A DNA stretch of 64,000 bases from Acinetobacter wuhouensis. GTDB lineage: Bacteria; Pseudomonadota; Gammaproteobacteria; Pseudomonadales; Moraxellaceae. The stretch covers positions 2,728,001-2,792,000 of the forward strand of contig NZ_CP031716.1 in NCBI RefSeq assembly GCF_001696605.3, in the 5' to 3' direction. Shown in pieces: positions 57,406-64,000 of this stretch; the stretch's first letter is position 1, and each line of letters opens with the position of its first letter. Below the pieces are notes generated by a model. That model worked only from the letters and a program-made list of their open reading frames with translations. It searched no databases and was not told the DNA's origin. The position numbers and the translations under genes were made by a program.

Positions 57406-57435
57406 AAAGGAGCTTTATAGCTCCTTTATTTTTTG
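57406..57435 (+). terminator. Terminator of oxyR
   Basis: AAAGGAGCT and AGCTCCTTT make a perfect 9-bp stem with TTAT loop, then ATTTTTTG. Confidence 0.9.
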
Positions 57436-57533
57436 TAGCTGAATCAAGTTAGATGCGTGGAATAAATGCAACGCACATTTTAAATTTACAGATGTCCTTA
57501 TCTAAAGTAATGCCAGTCAGTTAAGCAGTTTTG

Positions 57534-57639
57534 AATCCTCCCCAACCCTCCTTTTCCAAAGGAGGGAGCTTTTCATTACTAAAAACTATTTTAGTTACAC
57601 GTAGTTCCCCTCTTTTTTAAAGAGGGGTTAGGGGAGATT
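57534..57639. repeat. REP-like inverted doublet with central hairpin
   Basis: Left part AATCCTCCCCAACCCTCC (from 57534) and the reverse complement of the right part, AATCTCCCCTAACCCCTC (from 57639), are diverged inverted copies of about 37 bp, each able to form its own hairpin (CTCC...GGAG and CCCCTCTTT...AAAGAGGGG). ACTAAAA/TTTTAGT (57578-57584, 57589-57595) forms a third, central hairpin. It lies in the gap between oxyR and ppk. Confidence 0.7.
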
Positions 57640-57713
57640 TTAAAAGTTCATACAATAATTTTGCTTAATTAATCTGCATTATTTATCCAAAGTGCATTTG
57701 TAAACACATTAAA

Positions 57714-59795
57714 TTAACCTGCAAAATGCTCAACCAGCGTTTGTTGCGCATTATACGGTGTTTCACCATCTTTCAGTTGAGCGCGCAACCACGTACCGTC
57801 ACCTTGGAGTAACCATGCTTGCGTATTATCTTTGAGATAATTCACTAAACCTTGTTGATAAATACGCTTCTTCAACGCAGGATCTTCAATCGGGAAGCAG
57901 ACCTCTACACGATTGAATAAGTTACGATCCATCCAATCCGCACTTGAACAATAAATTCGCGCATTACCATTATTCCCAAAATAATAAACACGGGTATGTT
58001 CAAGGAAACGTCCCACTATCGAACGGACTCGAATATTTTCAGAGAGGTTCGGCAAGCCTGGACGCAAGCAACAAATTGAACGAATCAGTAAATCAATTTG
58101 TACACCTGCTTGCGATGCTTCATATAACTTATTGATCAACTGCACTTCTGTTAATGCATTCACTTTGACAATAATTTGCGCAGGTTTACCCGCTTTAGCA
58201 TTGGCAATTTCTTCATCGATAAACGCAACCAATTGCGCATGCAAAGTGAACGGTGCATGTAGAAGTTTTTTCAACTTCGGCATTTTCCCCATACCCGTAA
58301 GTTCTTGGAAAATACGATGTACATCTTCACACAACTCTTTGTCAGTAGTCATCAAACCGTAGTCAGTATAGATTCGTGCATTGGTCGCATGATAGTTACC
58401 TGTACCTAAGTGCACATAACGAACCAATTTATTATTCTCACGGCGTACCACAAGGATCATTTTTGCATGGGTTTTATATCCCACGATCCCGTAAACAACG
58501 ACTGCACCCGCTTCTTGCAAAACATTAGCCACCGCAATATTTGACTCTTCATCAAAACGCGCACGTAGCTCAATCACTGCGGTAACTTCTTTACCATTAC
58601 GCGCTGCTTCTGCAAGCACCTGAACAATTTCAGAGTCTGCGCCACTACGGTATAAGGTTTGTTTAATCGCTAAGACTTGCGGATCACGAGCCGCTTCACG
58701 TAATAAATTAATAACTGGTGCAAAAGATTCAAACGGATGGTGTAGTAGAATGTCTTGCTTCTGCATAGCTGAAAAAATATTTTCAGACTTTTTCAAAACT
58801 TTTGGAATTGCAGGTACATGCGAGTCATAACGCATATGAGGACGTTTGAAGTTAGAGACCAAACGAGCCAAATTCACTGGACCATCAACCTTATAAAGTT
58901 GAGTTTCTTCTAAATCGAATTCATCCAATAAATAATCATAAATATGTTCAGGACAATTCTGCGTCACTTCCAAACGCACAGCACGACCAAAACGACGTGA
59001 ACTTAATTCGCCTTTAAGTGCCTTGGCTAAGTCTTCAACATCTTCATTTAAAGCCAAATCAGCATTACGTGTTACACGGAACTGATAACAACCTGTCGCT
59101 GTCATTCCAGGGAACAAGTCAGAAACATGTTCGTGAATAATCGCTGAAAGCATCACAAAATGCTCTTTACCACCTGTCAATTCATCAGGTAGGCGAACCA
59201 CACGTGGTAGTGAACGAGGCGCAGGAACAACTGCTAAATCAATTTGACGACCAAAGGCATCTTTACCTTCTAAGGTTACAATGAAATTTAGACTTTTATT
59301 CACCAAACGCGGGAACGGATGCGCTGGGTCTAGACTAATCGGGGTTAAAACAGGTGCAACTTGCTCTTGAAAATACTTTTTAATCCACACTGATTGCGCA
59401 GGGGTTAATTCACCACGACGCAAGAAGCAAATATCTTCTTCACGAAGCTTTGGAAAAATTTCATCATTGAGAATACGATACTGACGCTCAATCGCCTCAT
59501 GCGCAGTTTTTGAAATTTGATCCAAGACTTGTTTTGGTGTTAGACCATCTGGAGAGCGACTTTCATTGCCGAGCGTTAATTGCTCCATCATTCCAGCAAC
59601 ACGAATTTCAAAAAATTCATCCATATTACGAGAGAAAATCAATAGGAAATTCATACGCTCAAGCAAAGGATGGATTGGGTCTACAGCTTGTTCTAATACG
59701 CGTAAATGGAAATCCAAAATCGACAGTTCACGATTGATATATCGTTCATTATAAGAATATTCTGTAGGTGTTGTTGTCGTCACTGCGGTGTTCAT
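57714..59795 (-). CDS. ppk: Polyphosphate kinase 1
   Basis: 693-residue enzyme that polymerises ATP gamma-phosphate into polyphosphate. The N-terminal domain starts [19 protein letters not shown], the head domain follows, and the two PLD-like C-terminal domains include the autophosphorylated histidine in [16 protein letters not shown] near residue 467 and the second conserved histidine in [13 protein letters not shown] near 598. ATG 59795 (MNTAVTTTT) has AGG eight bases upstream; the alternative at 59813 adds six residues. No ppx gene is adjacent. Confidence 0.96.
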   Translation of the reverse strand: MNTAVTTTTPTEYSYNERYINRELSILDFHLRVLEQAVDPIHPLLERMNFLLIFSRNMDEFFEIRVAGMMEQLTLGNESRSPDGLTPKQVLDQISKTAHEAIERQYRILNDEIFPKLREEDICFLRRGELTPAQSVWIKKYFQEQVAPVLTPISLDPAHPFPRLVNKSLNFIVTLEGKDAFGRQIDLAVVPAPRSLPRVVRLPDELTGGKEHFVMLSAIIHEHVSDLFPGMTATGCYQFRVTRNADLALNEDVEDLAKALKGELSSRRFGRAVRLEVTQNCPEHIYDYLLDEFDLEETQLYKVDGPVNLARLVSNFKRPHMRYDSHVPAIPKVLKKSENIFSAMQKQDILLHHPFESFAPVINLLREAARDPQVLAIKQTLYRSGADSEIVQVLAEAARNGKEVTAVIELRARFDEESNIAVANVLQEAGAVVVYGIVGYKTHAKMILVVRRENNKLVRYVHLGTGNYHATNARIYTDYGLMTTDKELCEDVHRIFQELTGMGKMPKLKKLLHAPFTLHAQLVAFIDEEIANAKAGKPAQIIVKVNALTEVQLINKLYEASQAGVQIDLLIRSICCLRPGLPNLSENIRVRSIVGRFLEHTRVYYFGNNGNARIYCSSADWMDRNLFNRVEVCFPIEDPALKKRIYQQGLVNYLKDNTQAWLLQGDGTWLRAQLKDGETPYNAQQTLVEHFAG

Positions 59796-59882
59796 GCAAT
59801 CAACCTGCATCAAAAAAATGTCATAATTCTAGTATGCTTCAATTTTGTGACAATTTCATAAAAATAACTTTTATTCCTAAAA

Positions 59883-59904
59883 AAAGCACAAAAAAATGTG
59901 CTTT
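59883..59904 (-). terminator. Terminator of mtgA
   Basis: AAAGCACA/TGTGCTTT pair around an A6 loop; on the minus strand TTTTTAGG follows. It lies about 50 bases past the mtgA stop and upstream of ppk. Confidence 0.75.
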
Positions 59905-59954
59905 GATCTACCTTTTACAAAACTATTTTAAAAACATCATTTTGCGCTTTAATT

Positions 59955-60638
59955 TCAATCTGGAATCCGCGTATAACGCATATATTTTAAAACCATACGT
60001 TTACGATAAAGTAATTTTGAATCATTATGATGATCTTGATAATACTTCGGATTTGGCAATAACACTGCTAAAAATGCAGCTTGTTCCCGTGTTAATGACT
60101 TCGAACTTTTCCCAAAATAATGTTGCGCCGCCGCTTCCACACCATAAATATGATCACCAAACTCAACAGAGTTCATATAGACCTCGAGAATACGGCGTTT
60201 CGTCCACATCCGCTCCATCATTGCTGTGGCAATGGTTTCCTGCCCTTTACGTAGATATGAACGGCGATTATAGAAAAATAAGTTTTTCGACAATTGTTGC
60301 GAAATCGTTGAACCACCTGCAACCACTTTGTCTTTTTTCAGATTCTTCTGCAACGCATTTTCAATCCCGTCCCAATCAAAACCATGATGGTCAATGAATC
60401 GCGCATCTTCTGCTGCAACGATTGCATGCTTAAAATTATCACTGATCTGATCATAATCACGCCACTGATGCTTAATCGGTTTAAAATCGGATAAATATGT
60501 CCAACGCATAAACATCGTGGTATCAACATCATGCGTACGCCAATAGACTAGACTTGAAAAAATCCACAACTGAATAATCACCAAAATACTGACAATGATT
60601 AACAAAGCACGAACAATAAAAGCTTTCATGTCAGCCAT
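59955..60638 (-). CDS. mtgA: Monofunctional biosynthetic peptidoglycan transglycosylase
   Basis: 227 residues. One N-terminal membrane anchor ([21 protein letters not shown], residues about 7-27), then a GT51 domain that polymerises lipid II into glycan strands. The catalytic glutamate is in [19 protein letters not shown] near residue 75, followed by [15 protein letters not shown] and [27 protein letters not shown], all standard GT51 motifs. No transpeptidase domain is present. It is divergent from the rhomboid gene with only a short shared promoter region. Confidence 0.96.
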   Translation of the reverse strand: MADMKAFIVRALLIIVSILVIIQLWIFSSLVYWRTHDVDTTMFMRWTYLSDFKPIKHQWRDYDQISDNFKHAIVAAEDARFIDHHGFDWDGIENALQKNLKKDKVVAGGSTISQQLSKNLFFYNRRSYLRKGQETIATAMMERMWTKRRILEVYMNSVEFGDHIYGVEAAAQHYFGKSSKSLTREQAAFLAVLLPNPKYYQDHHNDSKLLYRKRMVLKYMRYTRIPD

Positions 60639-60703
60639 TTACTCCGAAAAATCTGATGTTTCATGTTAAGCTGAATAAATCTATAAAAAAGCTAAGCAAT
60701 AGC

Positions 60704-61513
60704 ATGTCAAATTCACAAGATTATTCAACATCTAGCCCGATTAAAAACCTGGGAAAAATAACCCTCTTACTGATTATTATCAATGTCGGATTATTTGCCA
60801 TCCAAGTGCTTTCAGGGGTAAATATTACTGATCCAACAACATTGGATGCACTGCGTTGGGGTGCTGATTATGCACCTTTAACTTTCCTAGAGGAACCATA
60901 TCGTTTATTTAGCAGCATGTTTTTTCACTTCGGCATTCTGCATTTAATGATGAATATGTGGGCGCTTTATATCTTTGGTGATGTTGCAGAAAAAACCTTT
61001 GGACGCTTTTACTTTTTGGGACTTTATTTACTTGCCGGGTTAATGGGTAGCTTACTCAGTGGTTATCTCGACATTCGTAACAGCTATGAACTTCTACAGA
61101 ATTTTGACCAAAAACTGATTCCTCACGTATCTGCGGGTGCATCGGGTGCTGTAATGGGACTGGGGGGTGCATTGACCCTACTTTCACTCTTTCCACCAAC
61201 GCCGCATCAACGATTTATTCTCGATAAACGCTCATTACTCACAGTCTTGGCAATCAACTTAGCATTTGGATTTTTCACTTCTGGAATTAACAATGCCGCA
61301 CATATTGGTGGCATGATCATGGGTGCAGTTTTGGCACTACTGTGGTATCTCAACCAAAGAGCCAAAGCCAATCATGTGGTCAATATCATCATATTAATCA
61401 TCGGTGTGATCGCCACTTATGGTGCATATTTATATTGCCAACATCTCATTCAACCGATTAGCCCACTATGGCAAGAAGCTGTAGCACAAATGCGGAATCA
61501 ATTTAATTTCTAG
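60704..61513 (+). CDS. Rhomboid family intramembrane serine protease
   Basis: About 269 residues with six to seven membrane segments. The catalytic serine lies in SAGASGAVMGLGG near residue 147 and the histidine in NNAAHIGGMIMG near 199, the Ser-His dyad of rhomboids. The loop HFGILHLMMNMWALYIFG carries the conserved HxxxN-type region. The frame is open to ATG 60656, but ATG 60704 (MSNSQDYS) gives a normal short cytosolic N-terminus; neither has a strong ribosome-binding site. The substrate is unknown. Confidence 0.9.
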   Translation: MSNSQDYSTSSPIKNLGKITLLLIIINVGLFAIQVLSGVNITDPTTLDALRWGADYAPLTFLEEPYRLFSSMFFHFGILHLMMNMWALYIFGDVAEKTFGRFYFLGLYLLAGLMGSLLSGYLDIRNSYELLQNFDQKLIPHVSAGASGAVMGLGGALTLLSLFPPTPHQRFILDKRSLLTVLAINLAFGFFTSGINNAAHIGGMIMGAVLALLWYLNQRAKANHVVNIIILIIGVIATYGAYLYCQHLIQPISPLWQEAVAQMRNQFNF

Positions 61514-61979
61514 TCTAATTTTGAATAATCGTTATCCACTTATTAGAAATACCATTGAAACTTTTAGAGCCGAATAGCATAGTTATGCTGCTAAAATAAC
61601 ACCGTATGTACGCCTAAAAGTTTCAATCACTCAGTTTAATGGCCCATTCTCTTATTCAATATGTAATTCAACAGTGAGCACTATCTAACACCCAAGAGAA
61701 TGACCATGTTTTTAAAGCTCCAGTAAAATTAAAATCCAAATGACTTTTACACAGATGCTATTACAAATATATCCCCGTCTAGAAAATCACAAAAAAACCT
61801 ACTTAATAATATGATATTATTAAGATTTAATAAAATAATATAAATATAATAAATCTATACTAATCAATAAAAATTGATTCATCAAAAAAACTGCACTAAT
61901 ATCACCTCGTGTATTTTTTAAACACTTATAAAACTTAATGCACATCTCAGCATATTAATAATATAAATAGGTATTCCAT
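61514..61979. other. AT-rich 466-bp intergenic region with an inverted-repeat element
   Basis: No ORF of note. The first part holds the 14-bp inverted-repeat element at 61554-61627, described separately. The second part (61700-61979) is extremely AT-rich and must hold the promoter of the small DUF4282 gene, but no clear hexamer pair stands out. Confidence 0.45.
61554..61627. repeat. MITE-like or structured element with 14-bp perfect inverted ends
   Basis: ATTGAAACTTTTAG (61554-61567) and CTAAAAGTTTCAAT (61614-61627) are perfect inverted repeats. Between them AGCATA-GT-TATGCT (61576-61589) forms an inner hairpin. Total length is 74 bp. No coding potential. Confidence 0.7.
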
Positions 61980-62249
61980 ATGAATAATTTACTCACCCTA
62001 AACGACATGCTTACCCCGAAAATCGTGACTGTACTTTACTGGTTAGGCTTAATCGGTGTAGTGATTGCAGCTTTATCCACTTTATTTGGCTTTGGTTATG
62101 GTGCATACGCTGGCTTTTTTAGTCGCCTAATCAGCGCTGTACTTATTTTAGTTTTTGGTGGTTTAGCAGTCCGTGTTTATTCTGAACTTTTAATTGTCAT
62201 TTTCAGAATCCATGAAAATTTGAAAAAAATCGCAGATCGCCAACCGTGA
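61980..62249 (+). CDS. DUF4282 small membrane protein
   Basis: 89 residues with two hydrophobic segments (about 15-40 and 48-72) in the DUF4282 pattern: LTPKIVTVLYWLGLIGVVIAAL ... LISAVLILVFGGLAVRVYSELLIVIFRIHENL. The conserved R.Y.E..iv.Fri.e.l C-terminal block is intact. The family is of unknown function. Monocistronic, with a strong terminator after it. Confidence 0.9.
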   Translation: MNNLLTLNDMLTPKIVTVLYWLGLIGVVIAALSTLFGFGYGAYAGFFSRLISAVLILVFGGLAVRVYSELLIVIFRIHENLKKIADRQP

Positions 62250-62332
62250 TGACTAAGTTAAGTTATGTTCAAGATTGATCTAGTTTTATGGTGTATAAAG
62301 CTAATATTTACAAGAATGCTTCAATCAAAAGC

Positions 62333-62369
62333 AAAAAAAGCATGTGACCTAAAGTCGCATGCTTTTTTT
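62333..62369 (+). terminator. Terminator after the DUF4282 gene
   Basis: AAAAAAAGCATG pairs with CATGCTTTTTTT, with four more inner pairs (one wobble) and a CTAAA loop; strong in both directions. Confidence 0.88.
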
Positions 62370-62483
62370 AATCTGATTTACAATCGATCTAATACATAAG
62401 CTACCGATTACAACAGCGCAAGATATTTCTTACGCAGTTGTATAGATACTTGAGCCACGACTGAAGCGGCACAAGATGCATCC

Positions 62484-63008
62484 TTAAGCAGGCGTATGAT
62501 ACATGAGATAGATTTCGTTCAAATTCTCAGGAATTTCTTCCGCGATTTCGTCCATCAACTGACCATTACGACGGAAAGATTCCATTTGTGGATCTTCATC
62601 ATCAATACCACTGAATACCATCATAGGCAAAGTCAAATCAACGATTTGCTCTTCAAATTCAGGAGCAAACCAAGCTTCTTCATTTAAGAACATCGCATCA
62701 ACAAAACCAACGCTCCAGTCACCTAAGCTCGATTCCACTTCTGCTTCTTCAATTTCAAAAGGAAACTCAATCCCTTCTTCATTGGCCAAATTTTGACGAA
62801 GCGCTTCTAACCAAGCTTTTACTTGAGCAATAATTTCAGCAGGGACTTTCTTTTGATTGTTGTCAAACAGCTCTTCAAGCCATTTATCAAAATGAGGACC
62901 CACAGCAATTGCACATAAAAAACCATGTGTCGCTGCAAAATCTAGACCAAACTCATTTTGGTCACCATCTAGATAATCGCTCAGTAGGTCTAAATCTAAA
63001 GCACTCAT
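62484..63008 (-). CDS. UPF0149/YecA-YgfB family protein
   Basis: 174-residue acidic cytosolic protein of the YgfB/YecA (UPF0149) family: LDLLSDYLDGDQNEFGLDFAATHGFLCAIAVGP, then a WLEALRQNLANEEGIEFPF segment and the DWSVGFVDAMFLNEEAW block. The SEC-C zinc motif of long YecA members is absent. The function is not established; pseudomonad YgfB has been linked to envelope-stress and beta-lactam phenotypes. It precedes the PA3496-like gene on the same strand. Confidence 0.88.
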   Translation of the reverse strand: MSALDLDLLSDYLDGDQNEFGLDFAATHGFLCAIAVGPHFDKWLEELFDNNQKKVPAEIIAQVKAWLEALRQNLANEEGIEFPFEIEEAEVESSLGDWSVGFVDAMFLNEEAWFAPEFEEQIVDLTLPMMVFSGIDDEDPQMESFRRNGQLMDEIAEEIPENLNEIYLMYHTPA

Positions 63009-63075
63009 TTTGTTTCCACTATTTCTATATCAGGGTTGAAGCATAGCATTTTCACATACTATGCCTAAAGCATTT

Positions 63076-63282
63076 TTAATCTTCGTCGTCGAAATCATCA
63101 TCATCGTCGATGTCATAATCAAAGTCTTTTAAGTCTTTTTCTAAACGACGTTGTGCAAGTAAATCATCGATCAAACGTCGCTTTTCTAAAGATTCTTTGG
63201 CGCTAATTTTGCTTGATGACTCATCGAAACTCACATCATCATCACCGTAGTTATCATCTAGTTCAAAATCTGTCGAAGACAC
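63076..63282 (-). CDS. PA3496-family small acidic protein
   Basis: 68 residues with a poly-Asp/Glu tail (DFDYDIDDDDDFDDED) and a central basic helix SLEKRRLIDDLLAQRRLEKDLKDF. This pattern matches the PA3496 family, annotated as putative envelope integrity proteins. The acidic ends and Arg-rich helix suggest a protein-binding peptide. It lies 67 bp upstream of the YgfB-like gene, same strand, so they may be co-transcribed. Confidence 0.8.
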   Translation of the reverse strand: MSSTDFELDDNYGDDDVSFDESSSKISAKESLEKRRLIDDLLAQRRLEKDLKDFDYDIDDDDDFDDED

Positions 63283-63676
63283 TAAAACTACCTCATAATG
63301 AAAAAAATTGAATGGGTCTAGGCGCTATTTATCTGTCTTATAAAAACTTGTCAAGTTTTATTTGTATTTTTAACATATAAAGTTGAAATTAGGCTTTTTT
63401 ATTCCCCACTTTTATGCCATGATATAATCCACCTTACGTTTTACTGTTTGATGACACTTTAAAGTCATTTTGAATAGCTAATCGTATGGAATGATCTTGA
63501 AAATAACAATTTCACCTCCATTTATTTCATTGAATTTACATACTCAAAATTTTATCGGAACAGTTTTTAGCTGATTATTCTGATGGATTGAGTGCGCTAT
63601 TCATAAAGATATTTCAATAGATTGTGCATGAGTTGCATAGTTTTACTGCCACAGATTCAACCAAAAGAGAGTAAAG
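63283..63676. other. Intergenic region upstream of rpoD
   Basis: 394 bp without an ORF. It contains the extended -10 described below; a long leader to rpoD would result. AGAGAGTAAAG before the rpoD ATG supplies the ribosome-binding site. Confidence 0.5.
63420..63428 (+). promoter_or_regulatory. Extended -10 promoter candidate before rpoD
   Basis: TGA-TATAAT at 63420-63428 is a perfect extended -10 element. No good -35 lies at the proper distance. It is about 250 bases upstream of the rpoD start. Confidence 0.5.
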
Positions 63677-64000
63677 ATGAGCGAAATGAATTCCCCTACT
63701 TCGCAAGTAGCGGCTCTTATTAGCCGAGGCAAAGAACAAGGTTACTTAACTTACGCTGAGGTTAACGATCATCTTCCAGACTCAATCACTGAAAGCGAAC
63801 AGATTGAAGACATTATTCAAATGCTTCAAGACGTGGGTATTCCTGTACATGAGCGCGCGCCAGAAACTGACGACACCATGTTTGAAGGGAATAATGAAGG
63901 TGGTGATGAAGTTGCAGAAGAAGAAGCTGCTGCCGTACTTGCCTCTGTAGAAAATGAACCTGGTCGTACCACTGACCCTGTCCGTATGTATATGCGTGAA
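63677..64000 (+). CDS. rpoD: RNA polymerase sigma factor RpoD (sigma-70), N-terminal part
   Basis: The first 108 codons of the housekeeping sigma factor; the gene runs off the right edge. The visible part is region 1.1 (SQVAALISRGKEQGYLTYAEVNDHLPDSITESEQIEDIIQMLQDVGI), an acidic linker (EGGDEVAEEEAAAVLASVE) and the start of region 1.2 (TTDPVRMYMRE). ATG 63677 follows GAGAGTAAAG. Confidence 0.96.
   Translation, partial: MSEMNSPTSQVAALISRGKEQGYLTYAEVNDHLPDSITESEQIEDIIQMLQDVGIPVHERAPETDDTMFEGNNEGGDEVAEEEAAAVLASVENEPGRTTDPVRMYMRE

Noticed and set aside
59768..60397. 209-codon plus-strand frame
   Set aside because: Antisense to the 5' end of ppk, its terminator and most of mtgA; low-complexity product, no family, no ribosome-binding site.

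Overview
The window is chromosomal DNA of a low-G+C gammaproteobacterium, almost certainly an Acinetobacter species. The strongest pointer is the order rubA-rubB-estB-oxyR (53986-57375), described as an operon in Acinetobacter baylyi ADP1. A giant BapA-type adhesin, a partial rpoD at the right edge and Moraxellaceae-like housekeeping proteins agree with this. The species cannot be named from the sequence alone.

Layout, left to right. (1) 1-4.9 kb: an orphan HExxH protein, glutamine-dependent NAD synthetase (nadE) with a small helical partner gene, elongator tRNA-Met with its own promoter and terminator, a small lipoprotein and a DUF5713 gene. (2) 4.9-8.5 kb: two tandem paralogous lipoproteins with von Willebrand A domains. 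(3) 8.7-13.7 kb: the conserved rlmE-ftsH-folP block on the minus strand, with yhbY and a DOMON-like gene diverging from it. (4) 14.6-19.8 kb: carA-carB-greA behind a strong promoter and a structured leader. (5) 19.8-27.4 kb: an accessory-looking stretch with a methyltransferase, a CatB-like acetyltransferase, a KAP P-loop NTPase broken by a one-base frameshift, an enoyl-CoA hydratase, a universal stress protein, an alkyltransferase-like protein and a secreted alpha/beta hydrolase. (6) 27.6-28.9 kb: a complete IS3-family element with 28-bp imperfect ends and a possible 3-bp target duplication. (7) 29.2-43.8 kb: one 4866-codon gene for a type I-secreted, Ig-repeat, Bap-like adhesin. Its core is thirteen 567-bp units followed by twelve 312-bp units, nearly identical within each array. 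(8) 44-53.5 kb: cation/proton antiporter, YpfJ-type metallopeptidase, DUF808 protein, trpS, lysS, a secreted TonB-C-like protein, a YqiA-like esterase and apt. (9) 54-57.4 kb: rubredoxin, rubredoxin reductase, esterase and OxyR. (10) 57.7-64 kb: ppk, mtgA, a rhomboid protease, small conserved proteins and the start of rpoD.

Most genes are housekeeping: pyrimidine/arginine precursor synthesis, NAD, folate, aminoacyl-tRNA supply, membrane proteolysis, peptidoglycan synthesis and electron transfer to alkane hydroxylase. The accessory content is the adhesin, the IS, the broken KAP gene and several structured intergenic repeats. No CRISPR array, prophage or rRNA gene was seen. No type I secretion genes for the adhesin lie in the window.

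The less explained signals are the carAB leader (nested terminator-like hairpins over a seven-codon ORF with tandem AGG codons), a 12-bp inverted repeat that buries the start codon of the acetyltransferase, a run of five hairpins between trpS and lysS, two three-hairpin REP-like doublets, a 14-bp inverted-repeat element after the rhomboid gene, and the homogenised repeat structure of the adhesin.
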